A DNA stretch of 64,000 bases from Aradus depressus (Eukaryota > Arthropoda > Insecta > Hemiptera > Aradidae): positions 44,285,213 through 44,349,212 of the forward strand of contig OY759215.1 in assembly GCA_963662175.1 (NCBI GenBank). Reading direction: 5' to 3'. This document shows positions 43,426 to 55,777 of this stretch, one piece after another (the first letter of the stretch is position 1; the number at the start of each line of letters is the position of its first letter). Position numbers and translations under genes: made by a program. The notes beneath the pieces were generated by a model. That model saw only the letters and a list, made by a program, of their open reading frames with translations. It was not told the DNA's origin and did not search any database.

Positions 43426-43950
43426 ACTTAACAAATACTAAATTGAAGTTCAACTAGGTAGTTTACAATCCAAAATGTCTACGTCTTTCTTCACTTTAAT
43501 CCTGGTGTTATTCCCATTCTGTTTTTGGTAGTTCAGAGAGATGATTTTCTATAGACCATAGTTCCGCACAAAGCTGGATATCGCTTAACCCCTCCTTACA
43601 AAGCAATTACCATAAATATAAAAATTAACAAGAGAGTAAGAATTGGTGTAGGGTAAGAAGTGAAAATTGACTACGTGCTCGGACTTGGGACGACCAGTAA
43701 GGTTCTAATTGGTGCCAGACTGTCGTTCAACACTTGTTGACATGAGTTACTGCAACCCTCCGGTGCATTTCTGTCTCATTCTCACCAGTGCACCCTCCGA
43801 CAGGAAAGGTGACCAGAATTACAATATCAACGAAATTTGTTATCTTCTTGTGACGATTTATATAAGAAGATAAAGTACATTGCTGTAACAATAATAGTTA
43901 TTTCCGCTAAACGAGGTAATATGATACTTCATGAAAAACATTATATAGAG

Positions 43951-44288
43951 TTAGTTATTGTGATTCATGCCAGAGCTTTAACTACTAGGTCATAACGCCT
44001 ACTACCAGAGCGCCCTTTCGTCATTCTGGTGTACATGAGCCCGACTCTACTATGGGAATCCTAAATTTTGCCCACTCTAAATTTTTTTTCACCTAGGGTA
44101 GGGGTCTTTTACGAGTACCTGACATCGTACAACCTAAGAGCCATCTCTAACGTCCCATCCGAAGGACAGCATCCTTAAGTTTATTTTACCTCCCAGCAAA
44201 AATAAACTAAGAGCCTCGGCCGGGTTTCGAACCCGCGATCTTGAGCTCATTAAGCAAGCACGCATACCACTAAGCTACCGGCACCCTC
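43951..44288 (-). mobile_element. SINE-A full-length copy
   Basis: Complete head (GGTGCCGGTAGCTTAGTGG), box B GGTTCGAAACCC, and tail of the AATAACTAAC type. Confidence 0.92.
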
Positions 44289-44319
44289 AGTAAATATGTG
44301 ATGTGGCCATAAAAGGACT

Positions 44320-44900
44320 TTCTTATACCAATCACTTTTATACAGATCACTGGTATTATTGGATACCTATATGAAAGTAATGTGTTGGGCTTCAGCGGCT
44401 TTCTTTGTTTCATTGTACAGCGTAATTATCAGTGTGACTTTCATATATCCAGTAATGTCAGTATGAAATAAATTTGAGAGATGGGGAGGGGGAGAGTGAT
44501 CTGCAAAATAGTGGTTGGTATAAAAAAAATAATAAAAATATTTTTGAATTCCTTGCTTTAATAATGAAACATTAAAAGTATTTTCTATGGAAATAGGGGC
44601 TATTGGAAATTTAATATGGAACATTTTTGGTATGAGCCCTTTTTTCGATAAAACGTACCGTTTTCGAATAAATCAAGCAGTCGAAAAAAAAATATGGGTT
44701 TCAAAACGACATTTTAAGACGGTTTAAAGCTTATATTTCCCAAACCGGCGATCTTCGAACAATCGTATTTTACATAAAATGTGCCTTTTAGTTTTCTCTG
44801 CAATTTAACAGGATTTTTAAGCAAATGTCAAAAAACTTCATTTCAAATTTGAAGTTCACAGCTTAAATAGTTTCTGAGTTAGAGCGATCATTAAGTTCTA
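44320..44900 (-). repeat. Repeats D and F, inverted orientation
   Basis: D hairpin at 44320-44530 (GACTTTCTTATACCAATCAC...GTGGTTGGTATAA), then F blocks in reverse (TGATTTATTCGAAAACGGTA). Confidence 0.6.
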
Positions 44901-45359
44901 ATCACACAGACCGAAAGAGATCGCTAAAATGGTATTCAGGAGATCTTGAAACGAATAATTCTTTTGAAAACGCGATCTCAGATTTTTGAACGATTACAAT
45001 AGGTACTTCAAAAGTAGAGTGTGACAGCGAAACCTCTAAGCAATTTTATTTAAATATTATCTTCATATATGTAAAAAAAAAAGATTCGTTAACAGGGAAT
45101 GTATATTACACATTCCATGGATTCTTAACTGTTATATGTTTGCTTCCTTTGACGGACTCTTTATGAATGAACCATTTATAAGTAACTTGATAGTTTCATT
45201 GATAACAATGATTCAGACACCACATGCCATTCTTCCTGGTATCAGTGCTAGTATACAAAAATACAAAACTTTTTATGGGCTAGACAGGAACAACACAGGA
45301 AATATGGGTAGATAAATTATGTAGACCGGTTATCAAATCTTATGTTTTTTCTAGGGTAT

Positions 45360-45700
45360 GATAAATACGTTAATTACTTTATTTTTGCTGTAAGGAACAG
45401 TGTAGATGCTTCACAAGGTTCAGAGATAGGGCCTTTTATATGGTGTGGTAAATACGTTAATTACTTTATTTTTGCTGTAAGGAACAGTGTAGATGCTCCA
45501 CAAGGTTCAGAGATAGGGCCTTTTATATGGTGTGGTAAATACGTTAATTAATTTATTGTTGCTGTAAGGAACAGTGTAGATGCTCCACAAGGTCCAGAAA
45601 GGGCCTTTTATATGGTGTGGTAAATACGTTAATTAGTTTATTGTTGCTGTAAGGAACAGTATAGATGCTCCACAAGGTCCAGAAAGGGCCATTTCTTTTT
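45360..45700 (+). repeat. Minisatellite, 87-bp period, 4 copies
   Basis: TAAATACGTTAATTA starts at 45362, 45449, 45536 and 45621. The first unit boundaries stay in frame because 87 is a multiple of three, giving a short open frame of no recognised meaning. Confidence 0.93.
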
Positions 45701-45836
45701 AAATATATTAATACAATGGACTGATGAATTTCAATACGCAGTTCTGCTGTGGCATCAAATCTAAACCGAAACTAATCCCAGGATTCCAACATCTGGTATC
45801 AAATAGCCCAAGTTCCAACAAAATGTTTTGACTTAT

Positions 45837-46070
45837 GGCAGGACGGTATTACTAAACTCAAGATCACTGGTTCAAATCCTCCAAACGTTAAGCAATGGTC
45901 CCGATCTTGTACGATATCAGTTACTCGAAGACCCCTTCTTCTAGGTAATAGATCTGGATTGGCAAATTTTAAGACTCCCATGATAGAGAGGGGGCTCATG
46001 TCCACCGCGTGTAAAGAGCGCTCTGGTAGTTGGCAATATGACCTCGTAGTTAAAGGTTATCTGCTATGAG
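45837..46070 (+). mobile_element. SINE-A diverged copy
   Basis: Degraded head with GGTTCAAATCC, body AACGTTAAGCAATGGTCCCG, and end GACCTCGTAGTTAAAG. Confidence 0.8.
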
Positions 46071-46657
46071 TGGCTTTGGTTTTTTTTTGCAATTCAGCTG
46101 TGTGAAATTTGTGAAGGTTACTGGAAGATTATAGGGCTAATGTAAAAATTTTTACCAGTGAACCAAAATAGTTCCATTCGTATCAACTGCCCCAAGACAA
46201 GATTTGTTTCGCGTGTTATGAAATCATCACCCGACAACCAGCCCGAACATCAAAGAGGATCTGCAACAGGCAGATAACAAAGTCAGGAACATCACAATTT
46301 AGCAGCCGGGATAGGAGAACCAGATTGGCCTTTCTTCCAAGTAGACTTAAAGCATCGAAAAACAAGGCTCTTCAAAGTTCCTATTACACGAACAGCGTAA
46401 CAGTGAAAGCTACGAAAACTCCCGATTGTACTGCAGATATGATGCCTGCAAAGCGAGGAGCCGAAACCATCCAGTTAGGGTCTCAAGAATCAGAAGCCGC
46501 CAACCTGCATGCTCTGCCAGGCACAGCATCTGACTAACTATCAGGGACTCGAAAGAGCGACAATGGCCGTCGGGATGTGGCTTCAGCATCAGTGTCAAAA
46601 TGCGTGAGCCATCTAGTCACCGTCCCGGTTAGGTCTCATTTTATGTAAAATTTATGT

Positions 46658-46954
46658 AGAGCACTAGTTTACTGAGTTGAAGATCGCGGGTTCAAAACCC
46701 TGCCGAGGCCCTTTGTTTATTGTATCTGAGAAGTAAAAAAAACAGAATGGATGGGACGTTAAGCGATGGTCCCGAGCCAGAACGATGTCAGGTACCCGTT
46801 AAAGACCCCTACCCTAGGTGAATAAAAATTTCGGGTAGGCGAAATTTAGGACTCCCACAGTAGAATTGGTCTCATGTCCACCAGAATGACGAGAGAGCGC
46901 TATGATACGCGATATGACCTTGTAGTTAAAGCCCGGACATGAGTCATAATAACT
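46658..46954 (+). mobile_element. SINE-A copy, 5' end eroded
   Basis: GGGTTCAAAACCCTGCCGAGG, a body with a 12-bp deletion, and tail ATAATAACTGA. Confidence 0.88.
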
Positions 46955-47339
46955 GACTGTATGTTGTGATATTATATTATTATATACATTTAGTGTCTAG
47001 TGTTTGTCCGCTTCTGCGAGGCCGTCGTTGTTCAGATACAAACGATACAATTTTTTTTAATTTTACTAATAAATATTTTCAACTGTATAAAAAAAAATAC
47101 AAGTAAATGTGCTAAAAGAGAGATGGCAATGTCAAGAGGGGAGCAAAGGTAAATGACGAAAAAGCAAAATAATGATTAGACTTGACTGACTTTCAATAGA
47201 TTCGTGACTTTTGTAACCAAAAATTTCTCCTTGGAAAAATTCGTACAGATGAGTGGCGGGTAAATTCTGTAAAAGTATTCCCTAAAAAATCATTTTGGCC
47301 ACAAAAGTGATTTTTACGAAGTGTTTTTTAAGCCCCTGA

Positions 47340-47590
47340 CTATATCCTAGAGGTCTGTTTGTTATTAAAGTGTAGGGTATTTATGGTGGGGGTGGATAAT
47401 TGGGGGTAGGTAGATGGTAGCTGAGATAGGCGAGGCGAGGTAAGGGGCGTGAGGCGGTCAGAACTTGGGGGTAGTGGGGATGCGGCCAGGGTGGGGGGGT
47501 TGTTGTGATCCGCAAACCCGGGCTTAATGCTGGACGTCATGCGCTCCAAACCTGTCGCCAGAAAACTTACACAAGGTAAACACTCCACTT
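47340..47590 (-). other. GC-richer proline/serine-rich open frame, unassigned
   Basis: The minus strand has TTTTCTGGCGACAG (acceptor-like) then a frame including LERMTSSIKPGFADHNNPPT and a Pro/Ser/Leu/Thr-rich tail to a stop. No family recognised. It could be a terminal exon or simple sequence. Confidence 0.2.
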
Positions 47591-47599
47591 CCTATTTAT

Positions 47600-48470
47600 C
47601 ACTGCTTTTGGTACAAGCACGTTCAAATTAATAAATATCGACGCATTACAACTATAAAGATTCTGTCTGCAAGTGGCGTAGCGAAGTGTTGAATTCCCTG
47701 TGTGCCAGAATTTGAATCGGCCCCTTCATTCCTGCTTTTTCGATCCTTTTGTCATAAAAAAATAAAATATAAAAACATTTTACAAATTTTCTCCCCCTTT
47801 TTATTTAAAAAACAACTTGATTTTAGTATATAAATAACAAAAAATGTCAAATTGTTAAATTACAAAAAAAAATTTTAAATCAAATATAATATATTTTATT
47901 TAATCAACTATAAAAATGTCAAAATTATTGTTTCTTACTGCCAAATAGTTGAGTTTTAAGTCACAAATTATATCATTTAATAACGAAAAGGAAAATCTAT
48001 GGTAGTAACGTTAGGTTATAAATAAAATAAAATTTTCATATCGAACGATTCCTCAACTTTGATTCTACACCAGATCATCGCTTGGATACTGGATTTATAT
48101 CTACTTTAAAATTGTGGTTATTAATCTTATTGCAGAGGTACAATGTGCCCTCCCTCGCTACCCCAATTAACCTGTGGCCTATGTGCGCCTCATGTTCGCA
48201 CACACCCTTGTAACGTCACTGCTGCCTGCATTTTTCGACGAAATTAATAGTTGTATGGTAATTTTATAGACTTTAGCCTCTCTTTGCATTTTTGATTTTT
48301 TAACGTGATTTTCATTTTTTTTTTTTTTTGAAATTCACATTATATCTTTATTTATAAAACGTAGAAAATCGAAGTCGGAAAAGCATAAATTGGCCTCAAA
48401 GACCAATAACTTTCAATAGATTTGTAACTTTTATTTTATTGGCCCTCACAAACGAGTATACAAATCACAT
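47600..48470. other. No gene seen
   Basis: AT-rich. One hAT-end-like string (AAGTGGCGTAGCGAAGTG) near 47670 and otherwise nothing supported. Confidence 0.5.
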
Positions 48471-48477
48471 ATACGTA

Positions 48478-49104
48478 CGGGGGCGTAGCCAGGGGGGGGG
48501 GGGGCGTGCCTCCTGGCCAGAGCAAAAAAACAAAATAAAAATTTAAAAAAGTAAAAAAATAGTTTTTTATTAAAAATGGATTGCTTTCAAGTTACCAATA
48601 GGATCTTCAAATTTCCCGTGCGTCTGATTCCTAAATCAGCAATCAGCTGTTACATAAATGTACATGTACAAAACAAGTCATATTACATTTATTTAAATAT
48701 ATATATGAATTCGATCATTTCATTTCCTCGCTCAAAATCGTCATTTATGTTATACTCTATACTCTTAAAGCTGATTTTACATGCGCAGTAAAAATGCAAA
48801 GCGCAGCGGCAGCAAATTGGATGTGAGTCATTTAATTCTAAAAGCACAGAAACCACAGCGTGCATTTGTTGCTGCTGCTCTTTGCATTTTCGCTGCTCAT
48901 GTAAAGTCAACTTAAGTATTACAGTCAGTGGTTACCTCAGGAGGAGCTTTTAGAGGTATGAGTCTCCCAAATTAATAACAAAAAGTCTGCAATGCTAACC
49001 ATGGAAACTGCGAGCTGTGCCCCCGGGAGTCTATACCCCCACCCTCGTAGCCTATCTTTGCCCCCCCCCCCCCCCCCCTGCTCATAATCCTGGCTACGCC
49101 CCTG
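48478..49104. mobile_element. hAT MITE family E, copy 2, with 8-bp target duplication
   Basis: GGGGGCGTAGCCAGG and CCTGGCTACGCCCCTG inverted ends with TATACGTA on both sides (48470-48477, 49105-49112). Same interior as 14219-14773. Confidence 0.93.
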
Positions 49105-49359
49105 TATACGTATACGATAAGAGAACCTATACTGCTTCTCTAAACCAACCGACGGGAGGGTCAATACTGTATTCTTATTTCAGATAAATTTATCCTCTCA
49201 GCAGGCGTGGTAGAAATTAAAGTTAACATAAAAAAATATAAGAAATTATGAATATCTATATTCCTTTAAAATAAATTTTTTTGGAAAGGTGAATTAGAAG
49301 TTACATTGTTTAGAAGATCTACTGTAATTATTTATTTATATGATTTTTTATTTGTATTT

Positions 49360-50130
49360 ATGCTAAGTATACGAAGTAAAGAGGAAGTATTTATTCGATC
49401 GAAAATTCGATGCGGAGTTTTAAACGAATTTTTTCCGACCTCCAGATATGAAAGAAAAAAGTCTGTCTGTCTTTGTGCTCCTTCTGGTCTCTAAAGACAA
49501 AACCTATTGATTTTCAGCCAAATCGACTAAGGGGAAGTGAGGGAATAGGGGTAGGCTCAACACAAAATCTAATAACTGCTGATAGAATGATTGAATTTAT
49601 ACGAAATTTTATATGTGTGACCTGAACCCCATAAAAACAACACCTATTGATTTTTAGGCAAAACGGTCAAAGGGAAGAGGAGATTAGGGAGAGAGGAGGC
49701 TTAACTCAAAAACTAAATTTCATGTGTACATACCCCTATTAAGGACGACACTTATGAATTGGGGGATATCAGAGGGGGGCTCAACTCAAAAACCTCAATA
49801 TTTATTAATTTAATTAATTATCGACATAAAATTTCATATTTGAGTCAAAAACCAATGCGGACGTAACCTGTCAAATTTCGGCGATATCGGCCGAAGGGAA
49901 GAGAGGTCTCTGAAGCTCCCTGCGGCTGCTTTCAAAAAACCTCAATAACTGCCCATGTAATGAATTTGTCGATATAAAGTTTAGTATGAGGATTTAGTAG
50001 CCCCTATTTAAGTCAACTGTTGAATATTAACGCAAACGGTCGACTGGTTTTAGAGGGGGAGCGAAAAGTTAATTGATTAATTCCCTTTGGGGAAGTACAT
50101 TGCCGGTGAATCACCGACGACTTTTTTTAA
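49360..50130 (-). repeat. Rep-C, near full-length copy
   Basis: From an eroded end 2 (AAGTATACGAAGTAAAGAGG) through at least four degenerate modules to GTACATTGCCGGTGAATCACC at end 1. Confidence 0.85.
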
Positions 50131-50329
50131 AACGAGTTTATAATAAATGTACAAGCAACTTGCAGATTGAGCATGCTAGAAAATAATTATCTTAACTATA
50201 ATTGTCTATATGCATACATATTATTATGCTTGCTAATATTAACAAACCTTATACATTTCTTAGAAATATATATAAATATTCCTCTTCTCTTCGGTGGATT
50301 CCTTGGAAAATGAATAAGTGCCTTCCTTA

Positions 50330-50800
50330 TGGGCTTTTGAAATTAAATATAAAATTTCATGTCGATACATTCATTACATCGGCAGATATTGACATTTTTG
50401 GGGTTGTGCCCCACTCTCATCACCCATCCCTATGGGCTGATTCCGCTGAGAAAGAATAGGTGTTGACCTTATGGGGTTTTGAGTTTACATATAAAATTTC
50501 GTGTCGATACATTCACTACAATGGATATTAGTTATTACATTTATTTTGTGTTAAGCCCGCTCCCCCCCCCCCCCCCCCCCCTTCTCCCCTCCCCTCCAAT
50601 CTTCCTCGTTCCCTTTGACCGATTTTGCTGAAAATCAATAGGTTTTGTCCTTATGGGAATCTGGATACACATACAAAGTTCCCAGACACACAAACAGGCA
50701 GACAGTTTTGTTTTTCATTTTTTGGAATTGAAGAACGGGTCTAAAAATATGAAATTTCGGTGGAAACTGAACATCGAATTTTTAACCGTGTTACTAACTA
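50330..50800 (+). repeat. Rep-C, right two-thirds
   Basis: Modules with ATGTCGATACATTCATTACA, a poly-C run at 50562-50581, and ends just short of the end-2 hairpin. Confidence 0.8.
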
Positions 50801-50831
50801 AGATGTCGGACGAGATTTCTCTTAGAAATCA

Positions 50832-51054
50832 AGTCTTTCCACTGTTTTATTTTTGACCAGAACCGGTTTTCAACGCAACAGCGCCATCATCAGTGGTACA
50901 TCCCACCCTCGAACCATAGTTGTTAAAGACCACAGTTCTCCTTTAACCGCTATGCTGCGTGGGTGGGATGTACCACTGATAATGACGCTGTTGCGTTGAA
51001 AACCAGTTCTGGTCAAAAATAAAACAGTGGGAAGACAACGTCTTTTATTTCTAT
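50832..51054. mobile_element. Palindromic pair of Penelope-like tails
   Basis: Left arm (50832-50913) and right arm (50964-51040) are inverted copies containing TTTTTGACCAGAACCGG and GGTGGGATGTACCACTGA. Each carries the CTGAT..A-stem-GAAAACC core. Related to 31159-31323. Confidence 0.7.
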
Positions 51055-51817
51055 CCTGAATGTCTTACATCTGCAGGAAGAAAGTAAAATGTATTGTTTT
51101 GAAGTGACTACAAAACGTAAGTCCATATCGAAGTATATAAAAATACAAATATATAATAGTCACAGAGATAGATAAAATGTGTAATCGTAATAAGACTAGG
51201 TCAACAAAATATGTTTAGCCTATGTCAGTGCTATCCATTTGGGTTCTCTTATCTCCGGTAACTTCGTGTTCTTGATAAAAATTGTAAAAGAAGAACTAAC
51301 TATTTAGAAGGATGTGTTTTGAAAGGAATTAAGTAAACATATCTGATTTCTTCAATGGCGTCCTTGTCTGATAAACAGCAGCATTCTTATAAAAAGGCAA
51401 ATTCTCCTTTCTTGAGGTATCCTGTGTTGAAAACCGAATATAGTTCCGAACTAACCTTGTCCCGGCTATCTATAGATCATCAAATAAGTAAAAACCCGAA
51501 ACAAATCCGTTAGTTAGTTATAATTAGAGCCCGGATTTTGTGAAGTAAAAAAATTTAAAAATGCCAAAACGTGCAAAAATAGGCAATAAAAAAATAAAAT
51601 CCTGCCATTAACTGTTTTTCTGCAAAAAAAAAAAAAAAAATGGGATCTAATTTCTATGGACACAGGGAATAAGTAATTGAGCCGTAAAATGGCAGAAACA
51701 ACGCGAAATTCGATTCCGGTAATTCGCATAGAAGCCATAAAACAATTTTTAATTTTTTTTCAAAACACTTATCCGGATAAACAACAGTACAATATATTTT
51801 TTTGGATTAATTTTAAT

Positions 51818-52640
51818 GAATATTTATTTATTTATTTATACAGGCGAAGCCTATTAATACACACAATAAAATGGTTTACAAATAACTTCATAAAATACAT
51901 CACAATAAAACAAAAAGTAAAATAAATTATTTTGATATAAACAAATATAATGTTAATGATAAATTTTAAATAATTGTTCAATTATTTAAAATTTACTATT
52001 AACAAACACTTAAATGTTACTACAATTTGGTTCTAAAATTAACACTATATACTAATAATTATGGGTACAATAAAAGAAAAACTGGTAAGTAATAGCTAAA
52101 AATAATAATATAAAAATAATAAATCCAGAATGTAAAAAACAAAAAAAAACAACAACATAAATATATGAGTTGAATATAACAATTGTATAATTTAAAAGGG
52201 ACTATTATGCTTTATATATCCATTTTTATACAATTGATTTAATAGTATTGATATTGTCTATGAAACAGTCAAATTTATCAGAAATACTATTAGCAAGCCT
52301 TTGAAACCGATCTATGGGGGAATAGAACCCATAATCAGTATAATGAAAATTAGGTGAGAAGGGGAGAAATGAACGACAAGTCCGTGAGGGAATATTGAAA
52401 TTTACGAGTGAAAGTAGATCAGAACAGTTAATTTTATTGTGTAATAATTGAAAAAGAATGATAAATCGGTTTTGATTCGTCTTGACTCAAGAGTATCTAA
52501 TTTAAGAGAAGAGAGAAAGGTTAGAACGGACGAAGTTATTCCTGGGCAACGCCCTCCAAAATTAATAATAAATATTCTTAAGTTTCCCACAATTCCTCTT
52601 TCGTCTACACAACTCGGAATCACTCACTAGTCGCCAACGT
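51818..52640 (-). pseudogene. CR1/Jockey-type non-LTR element, 3' end
   Basis: The minus strand shows LKLDTLESRRIKTDL, then, after a one-base shift at a T run, CSDLLSLVNFNIPSRTCRSF followed by LPFSPNFHYTDYGFYSPIDR, then RFQRLANSISDKFDCF. This is the characteristic C-terminal tail of Jockey/CR1-like reverse transcriptases. A 3' untranslated part follows and ends in a (TAAA)n tail at 51818-51840. The single homopolymer shift suggests a young or only lightly decayed copy. It is 5'-truncated near 52640, inside the duplicated segment. Confidence 0.82.
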
Positions 52641-53115
52641 ATACGGGGAAGAGGGGGGGGATATCTAGCCTACTAATAATATAAATAATATACAAATTCA
52701 CCAATTCTGAACAAACCGTTATTGCCTTAAGATAAGACAAAAATTCAACATAATGCTTCTAAAGCATCCGATATAAGCATGCATTTTCTCTAAACTCACT
52801 TTATCACAAGTTTGTAGTGCAATTTGTATATTTAAATGCGCATTCCCACAATTCCTCTTTCGTCTACAAGACAACTCGGAATCACTCACTAGTCGCCAAC
52901 GTATACGGGGGAGAGGGGGGGGGGGGGGGGTATCTAGCCTACTAATAATATAAATAATATACAAATTCACCAATTCTGAACAAACCGTTATTGCCTTAAG
53001 ATAAGACAAAAATTCAACATAACGCTTCTAAAGCATCCGATATAAGCATGCATTTTCTCTAAACTCACTTTATCACAAGTTTGCAGTGCAATTTGTATAT
53101 TTAAATGCGCATTCC
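52586..53115. repeat. 259-bp tandem duplication
   Basis: CCCACAATTCCTCTTTCGTC at 52586 and 52845. The copies differ mainly in the length of the central G run (8 versus about 17). Confidence 0.93.
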
Positions 53116-53439
53116 CACAAGCAGATTCTAGTCAATGCTTCAGTTTGAGGCCACCCCCTGGCCTCTCTAACCTGTGACCTTGTTAAAACAATATCGGTGT
53201 AAATTGTCTCTTAGGAGACATTTTGTAATGAAAATGTGTCAGGTGAAACCCGAAAGTGGGGAGTCCGTATCCACCGATAATCATATCAAAAAATTCTTTG
53301 ACTGTTAGTCTCATGGATACGGGAGCTCCTGTCACTTCGACCTTCTTTTAGTTGTAGGATTAAGGCCAGTATCATGCGGGGGTGTCGCCAACAGCTGTTT
53401 TTATTATAATTTATATTTTATCTTCACACATTTTTCATT

Positions 53440-53830
53440 TTATAATTGCTCCCACTCAAAAACGATTGTAGCTGTAAAGTTGAAATTTGGAATGAAGGAG
53501 TCGCATGTGCTAACTTAGATCTGATTAGATTTTGGAGGAAATCAGCTGAAAATTGAGACTACTTATTCCGAGAACTAAGTATATTTTACACTATGTTTAT
53601 GACCTATTCAAAAATCTTTTTTTGTATTAGTTGTAGGAAAAACTAAAATACATATTTTGAATCGTAATTTGAATCTACAGTCTTGAATTGTAGTTTTGAA
53701 ACCCATATTTTTAGACGTTTCCTTGATTAAACATTCAGTCCTATCGAAAAAGTAAATATTATCAAAAATGTTCTTTATAAAATTTCTAATCGCTAATAAG
53801 TCCTTTTTCAGATAGGATCAATATATCTAT
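53440..53830 (+). repeat. Dispersed repeat F copy
   Basis: AACTTAGATCTGATTAGATT and TTAGACGTTTCCTTGATTAA blocks in the same order as at 24560. Confidence 0.7.
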
Positions 53831-53868
53831 AAGGAATATTATATACGATATTATCTAAGTAATTTTTA

Positions 53869-54062
53869 GGGGCCATGGTGGCCGTGTGGGCTAAAGGCTT
53901 TGGTCGCATGGTCTCACCATGGTTGCTGGTTCGAATCCAGTCCGGGAGAGAGTTTTATTTAATAGATAAAACTCCCTCCCGGAGCCATGGATGTTGTAAA
54001 TAACTAAATAACACTGTTATAGAGACATAGCTAAGATGCATTGTAAATAAGGCCAAAAAAAA
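53869..54062 (+). mobile_element. SINE-B copy
   Basis: GGGGCCATGGTGGCCGTGTGG head, box B GGTTCGAATCCAG, ACTCCCTCCCGGAGCCATGG, GATGCATTGTAAATAAGGCC and an A-rich tail. Confidence 0.9.
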
Positions 54063-54169
54063 TAATAATTAAAAAAAAATTTAGTAATTTTAAAATTGTA
54101 ACTCAAAGCAACGAACTTCAAAATATGGTTATATTATTGGTAGATTTTACTAAAAATATAAAATCTTAC

Positions 54170-54330
54170 ACCAACAACGCTCACAGATCACTCTCTCCCC
54201 CTCCCCTTTTCAAAATCATTTCATTTTGCCTCTTTGTACAGCGAAATTTTGAGAGTGACATTCTTATACCAGTATGAAATAATTTTGAGAAGGTGGAGGG
54301 AGAGGGAGTGATCAAGCGTGGATGTGAGAT
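54170..54330. repeat. MITE-like repeat D
   Basis: AGATCACTCTCTCCCCCTCC at the left and GGAGGGAGAGGGAGTGATC at the right, with inner TTTCATTTTG/CAGTATGAAA. Confidence 0.65.
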
Positions 54331-54903
54331 TTTGAAACTTTGCAACTTCAAATATCGTTCTATTTTTTGAAGGGGCAATTCAAAGATTTTGTCATGGTTG
54401 CTCTTTAATATGTGCTTTTTTTAAATGATTAAAAGGAATCATGGGAATCATTAAATGAATTTAGGTAAATAGATGAAAGAGTGATGGGTATAGAAAAAAT
54501 GAATTTACAAATGGATATAGTAGAATGAAATGAATGAAGGGGAGTGAACGTTATCTTATCAGAGAGGAGTCTCATAGCTCTGTATCTGTACCTCTGCACA
54601 ATTATCGTGCCCTCCGTTTCAGACTCCTTACCTTTTTGTTCAACAAATTATTGAAAAATTAAAAACGATAGATATACCTATGTTTATATAGAAATATCTT
54701 TGGGATGGTAAACAATAATCAGGATGATAAAAGGTAAAACGACCTCTTTGTGTCAGAGAGACGACGTTCCAAGAAGTTTATTTTGTTTTCATTCAATTTG
54801 ATAAGTCTCTTCCCTGAAAAGTAGGACAGATATTCCAAGAAAATATTTTATTTTCTCAGATCTACACTGGAAAACAATGAAAAGGATTTAAATTCAGTTG
54901 TTA

Positions 54904-55186
54904 TTAGGTCAGGTTTTATGACTCATGCCCGGGCTTTAACTACGAGGTCATATCGCCTATTACCAGAGCGCTCTTTCGTCACTCTGGTGGACATGAGCCC
55001 GACTCTACTGAGGGAGTCCTAAATTTTGCTTATCCTAAATTTTTATTCGCCTAGGGTAGGCGTCTTTAACGAGTACCTGGCATCGTACAGGCTCGGGACC
55101 ATCGCTTAATATCCCATCCGAAGGACGGCGTGCTTAAGTTTATTTTACCTCCCAGATAAAAAAAACTAAGGGCCTCGGTCGGGTTT
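54904..55186 (-). mobile_element. SINE-A copy lacking the tRNA head
   Basis: Tail AACCTGACCTAAT, body complete, broken just before box B (AACCCGACCGAGG). Confidence 0.9.
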
Positions 55187-55731
55187 AGTTGTTATTGTTA
55201 TAACAGATCAGGTGTAGAAACCGGCGGACAACTTTGTGGCTTTTTCACAATGTATAAATATATTCCATTTGAGAATAATGTTAGTGAGAATTTATTCATC
55301 TCGACTTAGTCTATCATAAAAGGAAAAGGATAAACAGATCAATGTGTAAAATTAAATTTCGAATAAAACGATTTTTAATATATATAATTTTTAATAGTGG
55401 AAAAATAAAAAACAGTTTCAAAAAAAGTGCTGTAACTTCTAATAATAGTTTCGTTAAGGATCAAAAAATATGCACGTTAAATAGGGAAAAACGTCCTAGT
55501 GATGCGCGAAGGACCTCTTGCGGTTTAATGAAAAAACAGATTTTAATGACGTCATTCGTTTACAGACCCAGACTGTTACTCTACCTGTTACTATAATCAT
55601 ATTTCAGTTTTGATTATTAATTCATGCGCTTCGTCAAACCAGCCCCCAGCCAAAATATTAGCCCCTTCGTCCTTCATCCTTCCAAATCTTGTGAATAGGG
55701 TATAACATCCAAATCCTGAACCAACGAAAAT

Positions 55732-55777
55732 CCCCCCCCCCCCCCCCCCCCTGATGAACATTCTGGATCCGCCTCTG
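55732..55777. mobile_element. hAT-type terminal fragment
   Basis: A C run followed by GAACATTCTGGATCCGCCTC and TG, a common hAT end. The other end was not found. Confidence 0.5.

Noticed and set aside
46150..46620. Gag-like or zinc-finger frame
   Set aside because: Several short frames with Cys and His but no regular CCHC spacing; nothing that could be defended.
53869..53945. Second tRNA gene
   Set aside because: Same reason: it is the head of SINE-B, present in three copies with a shared 3' end.
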